Positions 27,315-35,272 of a stretch of 64,000 bases of DNA are shown here, piece after piece (position 1 is the first letter of the stretch; each line of letters starts with the position of its first letter). The notes beneath the pieces are model-generated. The model was given only the letters and a program-made list of their open reading frames with translations, had not been told where the DNA came from and did no database searches. Made by a program: the position numbers and the translations under genes. Where the stretch lies: contig NZ_BRLB01000003.1 of the NCBI RefSeq assembly GCF_027923465.1, forward strand, positions 62,001-126,000. The letters are read 5' to 3'. Origin of the DNA: Vallitalea longa (GTDB lineage: Bacteria; Bacillota; Clostridia; Lachnospirales; Vallitaleaceae).

Positions 27315-27434
27315 ATCAATCCAGTAAGGAGACGGATAGGGTTCATAATCTCTATATATGATGATCAGTCCTTTATTCTACTTTACAATATCATATGATT
27401 CACAATTATTAGTGGTGAATAATTAAAATTTTTA

Positions 27435-27493
27435 TTGACCAGAGTGGTTTGTTGGTGTATAATTAAAACAAACAACTGACTAACTTGGTCGGT
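27435..27493 (+). promoter_or_regulatory. promoter and operator-like dyad of the tetR-ABC operon
   Basis: TTGACC (27435-27440), a 17 bp spacer and TATAAT (27458-27463). Just downstream ACTGAC (27475-27480) and GTCGGT (27488-27493) form a near-perfect inverted repeat, the usual place for autoregulation by a TetR repressor. Confidence 0.65.
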
Positions 27494-27514
27494 AATTAAT
27501 TGGAGGTGAATGGC

Positions 27515-28129
27515 ATGGAAGATGTATTAAATCATATGGAACCCGAGAAAAAACTAAGATTGATAAACAGTGCAATGAAAGAATTTGGTGAAAATAGGTT
27601 TGACAAAGCATCAACTAATGTAATAGTCAAAGATGCAGGAATTTCAAAAGGATTACTATATTATTATTTTAAATCCAAAGAAGAACTTTTTGAATATCTC
27701 ATAGCTTTTTCCATGACACTAGTTGGAGAGAAAATTGCCAACGATATTGATTGGGATAAAGGAGATCTGTTTGACAGAATTATTGATATATCAAAAGTTA
27801 AAATGAAAATTATGGAACAATATCCATATCTAGTAAGTTTCAGTAAAAATATGTATGAAGGTAAATCTATGGCTGACATCAAGAAACTTGTAGAGACCTA
27901 TATACCTAATATCTATGTAAAAGCATACACTTACAATATTGATTATTCGCTTTTCCGTGAAGGAGTAGATGTAGAAAGAGTAGTAAAAATGTTCGAATTG
28001 TTTTTAAATGGATATGCAGAAGAACTTCTTACCAAACTAAAACATGCTAACATTGGTTTTGATATAAAAGAGATATTCAATGAACTTAATGCTTATTTGA
28101 AAATTTACAAGGAGGCTTTTTATAAGTAA
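27515..28129 (+). CDS. TetR/AcrR-family transcriptional regulator
   Basis: A 204-residue regulator: N-terminal helix-turn-helix (about 14-60) with AMKEFGENRFDKASTNVIVKDAGISKGLLYYYFKSKEELF, typical of TetR, and an all-helical C-terminal ligand domain. The ATG at 27515 lies 6 nt behind GGAGGTG; an upstream TTG falls within that site. It heads the operon with the ABC exporter genes 28157-31215 and very probably represses it from the dyad at 27475-27493. Confidence 0.9.
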   Translation: MEDVLNHMEPEKKLRLINSAMKEFGENRFDKASTNVIVKDAGISKGLLYYYFKSKEELFEYLIAFSMTLVGEKIANDIDWDKGDLFDRIIDISKVKMKIMEQYPYLVSFSKNMYEGKSMADIKKLVETYIPNIYVKAYTYNIDYSLFREGVDVERVVKMFELFLNGYAEELLTKLKHANIGFDIKEIFNELNAYLKIYKEAFYK

Positions 28130-28156
28130 AAAATAAAAATCTAGGAGGAATAAAAA

Positions 28157-29011
28157 ATGATATCAGTTAAGAATCTTTCACATTCGTACAATAATGATGG
28201 AAAATTGGCAGTTAATAATATTAGTTTTCAGGTTGAAAAAGGAGAAACTTTTGGTTTCCTAGGACCATCAGGTGCTGGGAAATCAACAACTCAAGGTATA
28301 CTGACTGGATTATTAAAACAACAAGATGGTGAAGTCATAGTTGCAGGCTATGATTTGAAAAAGGTACAAAATGAGCGTTTCAATAAAATAGGTGTTTCTT
28401 TTGAACAATCTAATGTATATAGTAAACTGACAGCTCTTGAAAATCTGAAATATTATGCTGATTTGTTTGATGTTCCTACTAGAGACCCTATTGAATTGCT
28501 TAAGATGGTAGGTCTAGAAGATAGAAAACATGATCGAGCAGGTGAATTTTCAAAAGGAATGAAACATAGATTGACTTTTGCTCGTTCCATGATTAATAGT
28601 CCTGAGTTATGGTTTCTTGATGAACCTACAACTGGACTCGATCCAGCTATTGCAGCTGAGATTAAAGATGTCATAAGAGAGCAAAAATCAAAGGGAATCA
28701 CTTCTTTTTTGACAACTCATAATATGTATATCGCAGATGAATTATGTGATAGGGTAGCATTCATCATTGATGGTGAGATTAAACTTATTGATACACCTAA
28801 GAACTTGAAGTTACAATATGGCAAGAAACTTGTAGAAGTGGAATATGTGGATAATGGTAAACTTATCAAAGAAACTCTTAAGACTATTGATGATAAAGAT
28901 AAAAACAGAATCGCCAATATAATTAAAAATTATGATATTCAAACAATGCATACGAAAGAGGCAACCCTAGAAGAGATATTCATTCAAGTAACTGGAAGGG
29001 GGCTTATATAG
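28157..29011 (+). CDS. ABC-2 type exporter, ATP-binding subunit
   Basis: A 284-residue ATPase with Walker A GPSGAGKST (about 36-44), Q-loop SFEQSN, signature FSKGMKHRL (LSGGQ equivalent, degenerate), Walker B LWFLDEPTTGLDP and the switch His in LTTHNMY. The C-terminal about 70 residues form the usual extra domain of exporters of the Nat/DrrA type. Strong AGGAGGAA. One base separates its stop from the permease gene, so the two are tightly coupled. Substrate unknown. Confidence 0.92.
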   Translation: MISVKNLSHSYNNDGKLAVNNISFQVEKGETFGFLGPSGAGKSTTQGILTGLLKQQDGEVIVAGYDLKKVQNERFNKIGVSFEQSNVYSKLTALENLKYYADLFDVPTRDPIELLKMVGLEDRKHDRAGEFSKGMKHRLTFARSMINSPELWFLDEPTTGLDPAIAAEIKDVIREQKSKGITSFLTTHNMYIADELCDRVAFIIDGEIKLIDTPKNLKLQYGKKLVEVEYVDNGKLIKETLKTIDDKDKNRIANIIKNYDIQTMHTKEATLEEIFIQVTGRGLI

Positions 29012-29012
29012 C

Positions 29013-30203
29013 ATGAAATTGATGAGTACCTATATAAAAGAAATGAAGATTGCTTTTCGTGGCTTTTATTTCTATATAGAGATTGCTGTAGCCTTAATTC
29101 TACTTGTTATTCTGCTAGTGGCTGTAGATACTAAACCAGATAGTGCTGATAAGGAATACGTGTATTATGATATGCCAGAAGAAGTATATGATAGCTTATA
29201 TGTTGAGGATATACAAGAAGGTAAAATCGTAGATATCAAGGATAAGGAATTTAAACTTAAACCTATTAAGTTCCAATTGACTAATAAGGAAACTGGAGAA
29301 GTAACAGAATATGATTTTGTGGATGAGAAAACTATCACTACAGAAGCTAAACAAGCTATAGATAAAGATACTGGTAAAGTTATGAAAACTATATATAGAA
29401 CCAAAAATGAAGAAGATATGCTTCGCTTATCATACCAGACAGGTAAAATAGGTGCTACAACTACTATGAGTGATACAGGTGAGTTCAGTTACCGTTATAT
29501 ACTACAAGGTTATGAAACAGAGCGTTATTCCGATTTACTATATATTCTGCATACGCTTCCAACAGATGAGATTAGAGCTCAGAGAGATAAACAAGTCATT
29601 AGAGAATTAGGGTCAACAGATAGGTTAAATACTAGAGAAGCGGTAGTACCAGTGTTTGTAGCTTTTGCAGGTTCGTTGATGGGATTTTTCATTATAATGT
29701 CTTATGTGTTTCTAGATAAGGCAGAAGGAGTCATTCGTGCTTTTGCAGTGACACCATCAGCGGTATGGAAGTATTTGTTAAGTAAGATATTTGTAATATT
29801 GACTACAGTGGTCATATCATCAAGCATTATTGTAATTCCTGTAATGGGATTAAAGCCTAACTACATTTGGTTTTACATCTTTTTGCTTATTACAACATTT
29901 GGATTTGCAGCATTTGGCTTATTAGTAGCTAGCTTTTTTGATTCTATCAGCAAAGCTTTTGGAGTGTTGTACCTTATCATGATTGCATTGATGTTACCTG
30001 GATTCTCCTACTATATTAGTAGTTTCGATCCTCTATGGCTTAGATTTTTCCCAACTTATCCAGTACTTCAAGGTTTTAAAGAAATATTGATTGGTAATCC
30101 TGATATAACATATTTGGGAACTTACTCAATTGTATTTTTACTTGGCGGTGCTATATTGTTGTTCCTAGCTAATCTAAGGTTCAAGAAAACATTGACGGTG
30201 TAA
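29013..30203 (+). CDS. ABC-2 type permease, subunit 1
   Basis: A 396-residue membrane protein: one N-terminal helix (about 16-38), a large extracytoplasmic domain of about 170 residues (rich in D, K and T), then five to six helices from about 212 to the end. This is the topology of NatB/YhaP-type ABC-2 permeases. AAGGGGGC is 10 nt upstream of its ATG. It is coupled to the ATPase and followed 10 bp later by the second permease, so the transporter is probably a heterodimer. Confidence 0.88.
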   Translation: MKLMSTYIKEMKIAFRGFYFYIEIAVALILLVILLVAVDTKPDSADKEYVYYDMPEEVYDSLYVEDIQEGKIVDIKDKEFKLKPIKFQLTNKETGEVTEYDFVDEKTITTEAKQAIDKDTGKVMKTIYRTKNEEDMLRLSYQTGKIGATTTMSDTGEFSYRYILQGYETERYSDLLYILHTLPTDEIRAQRDKQVIRELGSTDRLNTREAVVPVFVAFAGSLMGFFIIMSYVFLDKAEGVIRAFAVTPSAVWKYLLSKIFVILTTVVISSSIIVIPVMGLKPNYIWFYIFLLITTFGFAAFGLLVASFFDSISKAFGVLYLIMIALMLPGFSYYISSFDPLWLRFFPTYPVLQGFKEILIGNPDITYLGTYSIVFLLGGAILLFLANLRFKKTLTV

Positions 30204-30213
30204 GGGGGATGAA

Positions 30214-31215
30214 ATGATGAGTAAAATTTTTAGAATATTCCGCAAAGATACTAAAATAGCAACAAGAGATGCGATACTGATATACATTATTATAATCCCA
30301 ATTATATTAGCCGTAGGTATTCTTTTGTTTGCGCCAGGATTGAATGATAGTAGTGTAAAAATAGCTATGTTGAAAAGTGATGAAGCAGAACATGTTGCAT
30401 ATATGGAGAAATATGCTCAAATAGAGTTGTTCAATAACATTGAAGATCTGGAGAGACGTGTTAACAAAAGAGATGATGTTGTTGGGATAGCCCCTACAGA
30501 CAATGGATATGAGATAATCGTGCAAGGTAATGAAGCGGAGGGTTTAGCAGATTATCCAGAAATATTGAATTCACTGTATGAATTAGGTGTGACGGAAGAA
30601 AATACAACTGCGACTAATTTATCATTTGAGAAAACAGTACCACCTCTTAAGACTAAATTGGTGAATATGCTTATACTATTGGTAGTTATGTTGGCTGGAA
30701 TGATTATTTCATTAGGCATCGTAGAGGAGAAGTCTGATAATACTATAAGTGCTGTTAATGTAACGCCAGTTTCACAGACAGGTTTTGTTTTAGGTAAAAG
30801 TGCTCTCGGTAGTATCACATCACTTGTGAGTATTATTTTGGTACTTTTGATAACTGGATATCATGATGTTAACTGGCTGATGATTATACTTGTAGGTTTC
30901 ACTTCAATGCTACTAAGCTTGATTATTGGATTCTTACAAGGCTTAAGCTCAAGCGATGTAATTGAAGCAGCGGCAGGAGTTAAAATAATGATGCTACCTA
31001 TAGCTGGTTCCATAGCAGGATATGAACTGCTATCAGACAAATGGCAATGGACAATGTATTGGAGTCCTTTCTACTTTGCATACAAAGCTAATGATATGAT
31101 TCTATCAAAAATCGCTGATTGGGGTACAGTAATAATATGCGTAGTAGCAGTTATTGTCTTAACTTTACTGGTTTATTTAATTTCAATACCAAAGATAAGA
31201 AGAGGCTTAAGTTAG
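30214..31215 (+). CDS. ABC-2 type permease, subunit 2
   Basis: A 333-residue protein with an N-terminal helix (about 20-42), an extracytoplasmic domain of about 110 residues, and five C-terminal helices including EEKSDNTISAVNVTPVS, the short loop seen in ABC-2 permeases. It starts with ATGATG directly behind AAGGGGGATG. It is the partner of the preceding permease. No precursor peptide is nearby, so a drug, lipid or other small molecule is as likely a substrate as a bacteriocin. Confidence 0.88.
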   Translation: MMSKIFRIFRKDTKIATRDAILIYIIIIPIILAVGILLFAPGLNDSSVKIAMLKSDEAEHVAYMEKYAQIELFNNIEDLERRVNKRDDVVGIAPTDNGYEIIVQGNEAEGLADYPEILNSLYELGVTEENTTATNLSFEKTVPPLKTKLVNMLILLVVMLAGMIISLGIVEEKSDNTISAVNVTPVSQTGFVLGKSALGSITSLVSIILVLLITGYHDVNWLMIILVGFTSMLLSLIIGFLQGLSSSDVIEAAAGVKIMMLPIAGSIAGYELLSDKWQWTMYWSPFYFAYKANDMILSKIADWGTVIICVVAVIVLTLLVYLISIPKIRRGLS

Positions 31216-31290
31216 AATTAATGGTATCTAATTAATTATCAAGAAGGTAAATAAGTACCTTTAAACCTAAATTTAAGAAGGAGAGATATT

Positions 31291-31515
31291 ATGGGTATTG
31301 GATATTTGTTAGGAGCAATCTTTTGTTTTTTATATGCCATACTAGTTGGTTATTTTGGAGGCATCAAAAAATCACCAGGATTAATAAGAATAACTAAGAT
31401 GAAGATAAATAAAAATATGAAGGATGAAACAGCAGCTAAATTATGTATTGGAGCAAGTATCGTCGTATTAGCGATTGGTATATTTCTAATTGTTTATGGA
31501 GCTATACAAGGTTAA
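31291..31515 (+). CDS. two-helix membrane protein of unknown function
   Basis: A 74-residue protein: helix 1 (about 2-22), a basic cytosolic loop with SPGLIRITKMKINKNMKDE, and helix 2 (about 48-72). It recalls small DUF3784-like membrane proteins, but I am not certain. GAAGGAGAG gives a strong start. It closes the ABC operon region and is followed by a strong terminator. Confidence 0.6.
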   Translation: MGIGYLLGAIFCFLYAILVGYFGGIKKSPGLIRITKMKINKNMKDETAAKLCIGASIVVLAIGIFLIVYGAIQG

Positions 31516-31553
31516 TATATAATTGCATTACTAAAAATAATACGAAAATAAGT

Positions 31554-31587
31554 AAAGTGAGACATGGAGATATGTCTCACTTTATTT
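31554..31587 (+). terminator. strong hairpin after the ABC operon
   Basis: AAAGTGAGACAT (31554-31565) and ATGTCTCACTTT (31572-31583) are perfect 12 bp complements with a 6 nt loop and an AT-rich tail. Confidence 0.75.
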
Positions 31588-31932
31588 AGGTGAAAAAATT
31601 AATGACGATCTTGCTTAGATGCTATTTTAATCATGCTTTTTAACACTATTTTTGTTGATTATAATGGAATTATCTGTTAACATTGAATATGTAAAGATAA
31701 TTATAGTACTATGGATAGGAAGGGATAGTGGAGAGAAACTACTTATTTGCTTTTTTATCTTATTGTGATAGGTATACTTTTATCAAAATTAGGGAGATAT
31801 ATAGGTTCAAGAATTTCTTTATTATTAAAGAACTGAGACTATACTATTATCAGTCAAGTTGCTTTTAGTTTTAATCAATTTTGCATTTGATAATCTTAAT
31901 ACTTATGAGATTGAAACAGGATGTGTAATTGA

Positions 31933-32070
31933 CAACAGGGTTCTGAAATGGTAATGATGAAATTAGGAATGAAAAAAGATGAAGAATACAAAAAACGACA
32001 ATTGCTAAAGGGTAAAACTTACGATAGAATTAAATATAAATTAAATATAGAAGAGTGGAAAGAATTGTAA
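31933..32070 (+). pseudogene. C-terminal remnant of a RimJ/RimL-type acetyltransferase
   Basis: The frame after a stop reads QQGSEMVMMKLGMKKDEEYK followed by ...LLKGKTYDRIKYKLNIEEW. In GNAT enzymes of the RimJ/RimL group the last 40-45 residues have the pattern N.(A/G)SE.VM.KLGM...G..R......Y.D...Y.....EW. The acetyl-CoA-binding core upstream is missing. The region 31588-31932 shows no intact gene, only short AT-rich frames, one with a hydrophobic stretch near 31,740-31,830. Confidence 0.65.
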
Positions 32071-32105
32071 TGTATAACTAAAAAATGACTATAGGAGAGA
32101 TTTTC

Positions 32106-32666
32106 TTGAAAAGTAAGTTGCTGAGAATAAAAGGAACATGGAGGGATGTAGCTGATTCAGCTAGAACCACAATAAATAAAGAGGCAGGTACTGGAGAACC
32201 TAGTTCAAATTGGAAAAGGAGAATGCTTTTATCAGAACATTCACCAATTAGACAAATACTGATTAATGTAAAATGGTATGAATTGAAATATTGGGTATCT
32301 GTACATATAACAAGACATAAATATGGAATTGAACATTGGGTTAGGACACAAAGAACAGATAGGACTGGTTTAGATAGAAATGAATTACCCCAAAGTAATT
32401 ATGTTGAACACGAATTTCTAGCTTCTGCACAAGCGATGATAAATATATCCCGTAAAAGATTATGCATGCAAGCATCAAAAGAAACAAGAGAGGCATGGGA
32501 AAACATGTTAGAGACAATAAAAGAAAATGAGCCTGAATTATACAAAGTATGTGTACCTGATTGCATATATCGTGGTTGGTGCTATGAATATAAATCTTGT
32601 GGATACCATAAAACTAAGGAGTATCAAAGAAAATTAAAAGAATATAGAGAAGGAATTAATGAATAA
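32106..32666 (+). CDS. ThyX-like (flavin-dependent thymidylate synthase) family protein
   Basis: A 186-residue protein with SEHSPIRQI, VSVHITRHKYGIEHWV and a modified RTQRTDRTGLDRNELPQSNY at the place of the ThyX motif RHRxxSxNExSxRY, then a helical part ending in a cysteine cluster CVPDCIYRGWCYEYKSCGY. Phages and clostridia encode such diverged ThyX relatives; whether it still methylates dUMP is unclear. The start is TTG behind TAGGAGAG; a frame start 21 nt upstream lies before that site. Codon use is like the host. Confidence 0.7.
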   Translation: MKSKLLRIKGTWRDVADSARTTINKEAGTGEPSSNWKRRMLLSEHSPIRQILINVKWYELKYWVSVHITRHKYGIEHWVRTQRTDRTGLDRNELPQSNYVEHEFLASAQAMINISRKRLCMQASKETREAWENMLETIKENEPELYKVCVPDCIYRGWCYEYKSCGYHKTKEYQRKLKEYREGINE

Positions 32667-32754
32667 TAAATAACCTATAATAAATACTGAACTTAAAATT
32701 ATTATAACTATAAAAAGTAATAATTGTTAATGTGTTTTAGAGAGGAAGTATAAA

Positions 32755-32895
32755 ATGGATGATTTAATAGAATGTATTTTTGATTTAATATTATTACCAC
32801 TAGAAGGATGGGATGATCTAAAATTAAGACATAAAATTATCATAACATCAATATCTTTAGTCATGATAATTGTTGCTATTAAATTTTATAGTTAA
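32755..32895 (+). CDS. 46-residue membrane-anchored small protein
   Basis: An acidic amphipathic N-terminus (DDLIECIFDLILLPLEGWDD), a short KLRHK basic turn, and a hydrophobic helix of about 18 residues to the end (IIITSISLVMIIVAIKF). AGAGAGGAAG lies at ideal distance from the ATG. I do not recognise the family. It stands between the ThyX-like gene and the metallopeptidase gene, same direction. Confidence 0.6.
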   Translation: MDDLIECIFDLILLPLEGWDDLKLRHKIIITSISLVMIIVAIKFYS

Positions 32896-32956
32896 ACTAA
32901 TATCTATTATAGTTGAGAAAAGTTATAATTAGGAATTAATGGAAGGAGATTGAATT

Positions 32957-33406
32957 ATGAGTAGATTTGATATAAATAAAGCTAATGAATATATACATAA
33001 GTGGCAAGAAATATTGAGGTTACGAGACTGGGATATCAAATTATATGAAGTCAAACAGGAGTGGAGAAAGACAGGAGATATCAAAATAGATGAGAATGAT
33101 AGAAAAGCTATAGTAATGCTTAATAACTTTAATCCTAAGCAGGATAATCTAGAGGCATTAATGATTCATGAATTACTACATCTGAAATTATGGGGTATGG
33201 ACCAAATGATTGAAGAGTTGATAGAAAAAGTATTCGGAAGTGATATTGATGATAAGAAATATGAATTTGCCTACAAGAAATTTATGGAGGTGCTAGAACC
33301 AACTGTAGAAGATTTAGCTAAAGGTTATCTATCTTTAGGAGGAGATAAGAAAGAGATTTCATTTGGGAGAGTGCAGAAACAAGTAGATAAGGAATTAGGA
33401 TTATAA
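32957..33406 (+). CDS. putative zinc metallopeptidase-like protein
   Basis: A 149-residue protein with MIHELLHLKLWG, a zinc-binding HExxH, in its centre (about 75-86), preceded by LRLRDWDIKLYEVKQEW, a SprT/IrrE-like arrangement common in phage-borne putative metallopeptidases. No signal peptide. GGAAGGAG supports the start. Part of its 3' end is duplicated as a decayed copy at 34505-34615, behind the next gene. Confidence 0.7.
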   Translation: MSRFDINKANEYIHKWQEILRLRDWDIKLYEVKQEWRKTGDIKIDENDRKAIVMLNNFNPKQDNLEALMIHELLHLKLWGMDQMIEELIEKVFGSDIDDKKYEFAYKKFMEVLEPTVEDLAKGYLSLGGDKKEISFGRVQKQVDKELGL

Positions 33407-33440
33407 CAGGATATCAACTACAGTTTTGAGAAAGGAAATT

Positions 33441-34502
33441 ATGAAGAAATTATTTATTATTATAACGATTATAGTCCTGCTAACAGGTTGCACTAATAGT
33501 ATGGAAGAAAAATACAATGATTTAAATACAAAATATAACGAACTAAAAGAAGAAAAAGAATTAATGCTTGAAGAACTTCAAACAAAAGAATCAGATGTTC
33601 AAATAACTGACCAAGAAAATATTGCAATGGATATTTTAGAAAAACAAACAGCCAGTGAAATTGTTTTTACATGGAGTAACGAGGGAGCACCATTTGGTGA
33701 ATCAATAGAATATTTTAACGAATGGTTACAAGAACTTCAACAAAAACATGAGTATTTTAATGACGGGTTTAGTCTTGATGTTTTGTCGGATAGTGAAGTG
33801 GAAATGTTAAATATATTTAAGCATTTATGCGAAAAAGAATATTCAGTATATGCTAATAATGAGTTGTTAGGGAAGACAAATGGTAAACTGTCGATTGGAG
33901 AATATGATGGGTATGAAGGTGTTGAGGCTATAATGACATATGATAATCCCAATCTACATGGTCTTTTTGTAACAGGTGATTATAATCATATACCAACAAA
34001 GGTTAATACCATATTGGATACTACTTCAGAGAATGATAAAAATCATATAGTTCCAGAAAGTTCAGAGAGAGTTGAAAAATATAAGGAAGTAGGTAAAAAC
34101 ATTGTACCAAGTAATATGGAGGTAAATATCACTCAGATATTTGAAGGAGATTTAGATGCTGATGGTAAGATAGAGAGAATAGTTAATTATAGTAATGCAC
34201 CTAAAGATAGCGATGATATTGCTGGAAATTGGAATAACATTGATTTTACTAAGTATTATACTATCATTGTTGCATTAGATGAGAATTACCAATTAATTGA
34301 TTATGTACATAATATAATTAATATTGAAGATAATATGGTTTACTCTAATTTGTTCACGACTATCGATTATTTTTTAGATATGGATAATAATGGAGAAATG
34401 GAAATAATATCTATTAAGCCATCATGGGAAAGCGCATATTTATATGTTGATAAAATACTAAAATACGAAAGAAGAGTTCAAGGGAAAATATATTTTTTTT
34501 GA
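33441..34502 (+). CDS. lipoprotein of unknown function
   Basis: A 353-residue exported protein: signal peptide with lipobox LLTGC (C17), then a short coiled coil (KYNDLNTKYNELKEEKELM), a first domain of about 130 residues, and a second domain with GDLDADGKIERIVNY and LDMDNNGEMEIISIKP, two D-x-D/N-x-G repeats like FG-GAP/VCBS calcium-binding loops. AAAGGA precedes ATG 33441; the in-frame TTG 15 nt upstream is less likely. It lies between the metallopeptidase gene and its own decayed copy. Confidence 0.65.
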   Translation: MKKLFIIITIIVLLTGCTNSMEEKYNDLNTKYNELKEEKELMLEELQTKESDVQITDQENIAMDILEKQTASEIVFTWSNEGAPFGESIEYFNEWLQELQQKHEYFNDGFSLDVLSDSEVEMLNIFKHLCEKEYSVYANNELLGKTNGKLSIGEYDGYEGVEAIMTYDNPNLHGLFVTGDYNHIPTKVNTILDTTSENDKNHIVPESSERVEKYKEVGKNIVPSNMEVNITQIFEGDLDADGKIERIVNYSNAPKDSDDIAGNWNNIDFTKYYTIIVALDENYQLIDYVHNIINIEDNMVYSNLFTTIDYFLDMDNNGEMEIISIKPSWESAYLYVDKILKYERRVQGKIYFF

Positions 34503-34504
34503 AT

Positions 34505-34615
34505 CATGGAGGTTATACAACCAAACATAGATGACTTAGCTAAAGGTTTTAGGAGGAGATAAGAAAGAGATTTCATTCGGAAGAGTAACAAGTAGACAAG
34601 GAATTAGGATTATAG
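34505..34615 (+). pseudogene. decayed duplicate of the metallopeptidase gene 3' end
   Basis: Matches 33292-33405 closely: ATGGAGGT...GAAGATTTAGCTAAAGGTT, AGGAGGAGATAAGAAAGAGA, TTTCATT and the final AGGAATTAGGATTATA recur with small deletions and frameshifts. It is a partial tandem copy separated by the lipoprotein gene. Confidence 0.75.
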
Positions 34616-34633
34616 TACATAGGAGCAAGTATA

Positions 34634-35227
34634 ATGGTAATAAGAAATTACAGAAAAACAGATGAAAAAGAATGGTTGAAATGTAGAGTATTATCTTTCT
34701 TCGATTGTTCTTACTATGATGATATAGTTAGAAAAAAACCAACATATCAGAATGAGACAATAGATTTAGTAGCTGAAGAAAAGGGAACAATTATTGGTTT
34801 TATAGAAGTTGAAATTGAAAAGAAGATAAAAGATGTTTGTTACCTTCATGGAGAACTAGGCGGTGTGATATGGAATTTAGGAGTACTGCCAGAGTATAGA
34901 AACAAAAACATCGCAACACTTCTATTAGAAGAAACTAAAAAAATAGCTATAACTAAGAATATAACAAGGTTTGAAGCATGGACTCAAGATGATGTAAGTG
35001 CTAATAACTGGTATATTGGCAGAGGATTTAAATATATTGAAGGATACTTGAATGTATATGCATCAGGGAAACAATGTAAAGAGAATAATCTAATAAATAA
35101 AGACGAAAGTACTAATTCAATCAGGTCTTTGAATTTTGAAACTACACTTGATAGGAAAACAGAAATGGAACAAAAATATTATAGAGTGCATGAAGTGCGT
35201 TTGTACCAATTGGAACTTAATAAATGA
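34634..35227 (+). CDS. GNAT-family N-acetyltransferase
   Basis: A 197-residue protein: IRNYRKTDEKEWLKCRVLSF opening, the acetyl-CoA-binding WNLGVLPEYRNKNIATLLLEE (motif A, R/QxxGxG/A variant RNKNIA) near residue 90, then TRFEAWTQDDVSANNWYIGRGFKYIEGYLNVY (motif B). The substrate is unknown. TAGGAGCAAG precedes the ATG. The last about 40 residues, with KTEMEQKYYRVHEVRLYQLE, extend the normal GNAT fold. Confidence 0.85.
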   Translation: MVIRNYRKTDEKEWLKCRVLSFFDCSYYDDIVRKKPTYQNETIDLVAEEKGTIIGFIEVEIEKKIKDVCYLHGELGGVIWNLGVLPEYRNKNIATLLLEETKKIAITKNITRFEAWTQDDVSANNWYIGRGFKYIEGYLNVYASGKQCKENNLINKDESTNSIRSLNFETTLDRKTEMEQKYYRVHEVRLYQLELNK

Positions 35228-35272
35228 TTATAAGGATAACACTATAATGTAATCTTTGGAGGTGTATCATTT

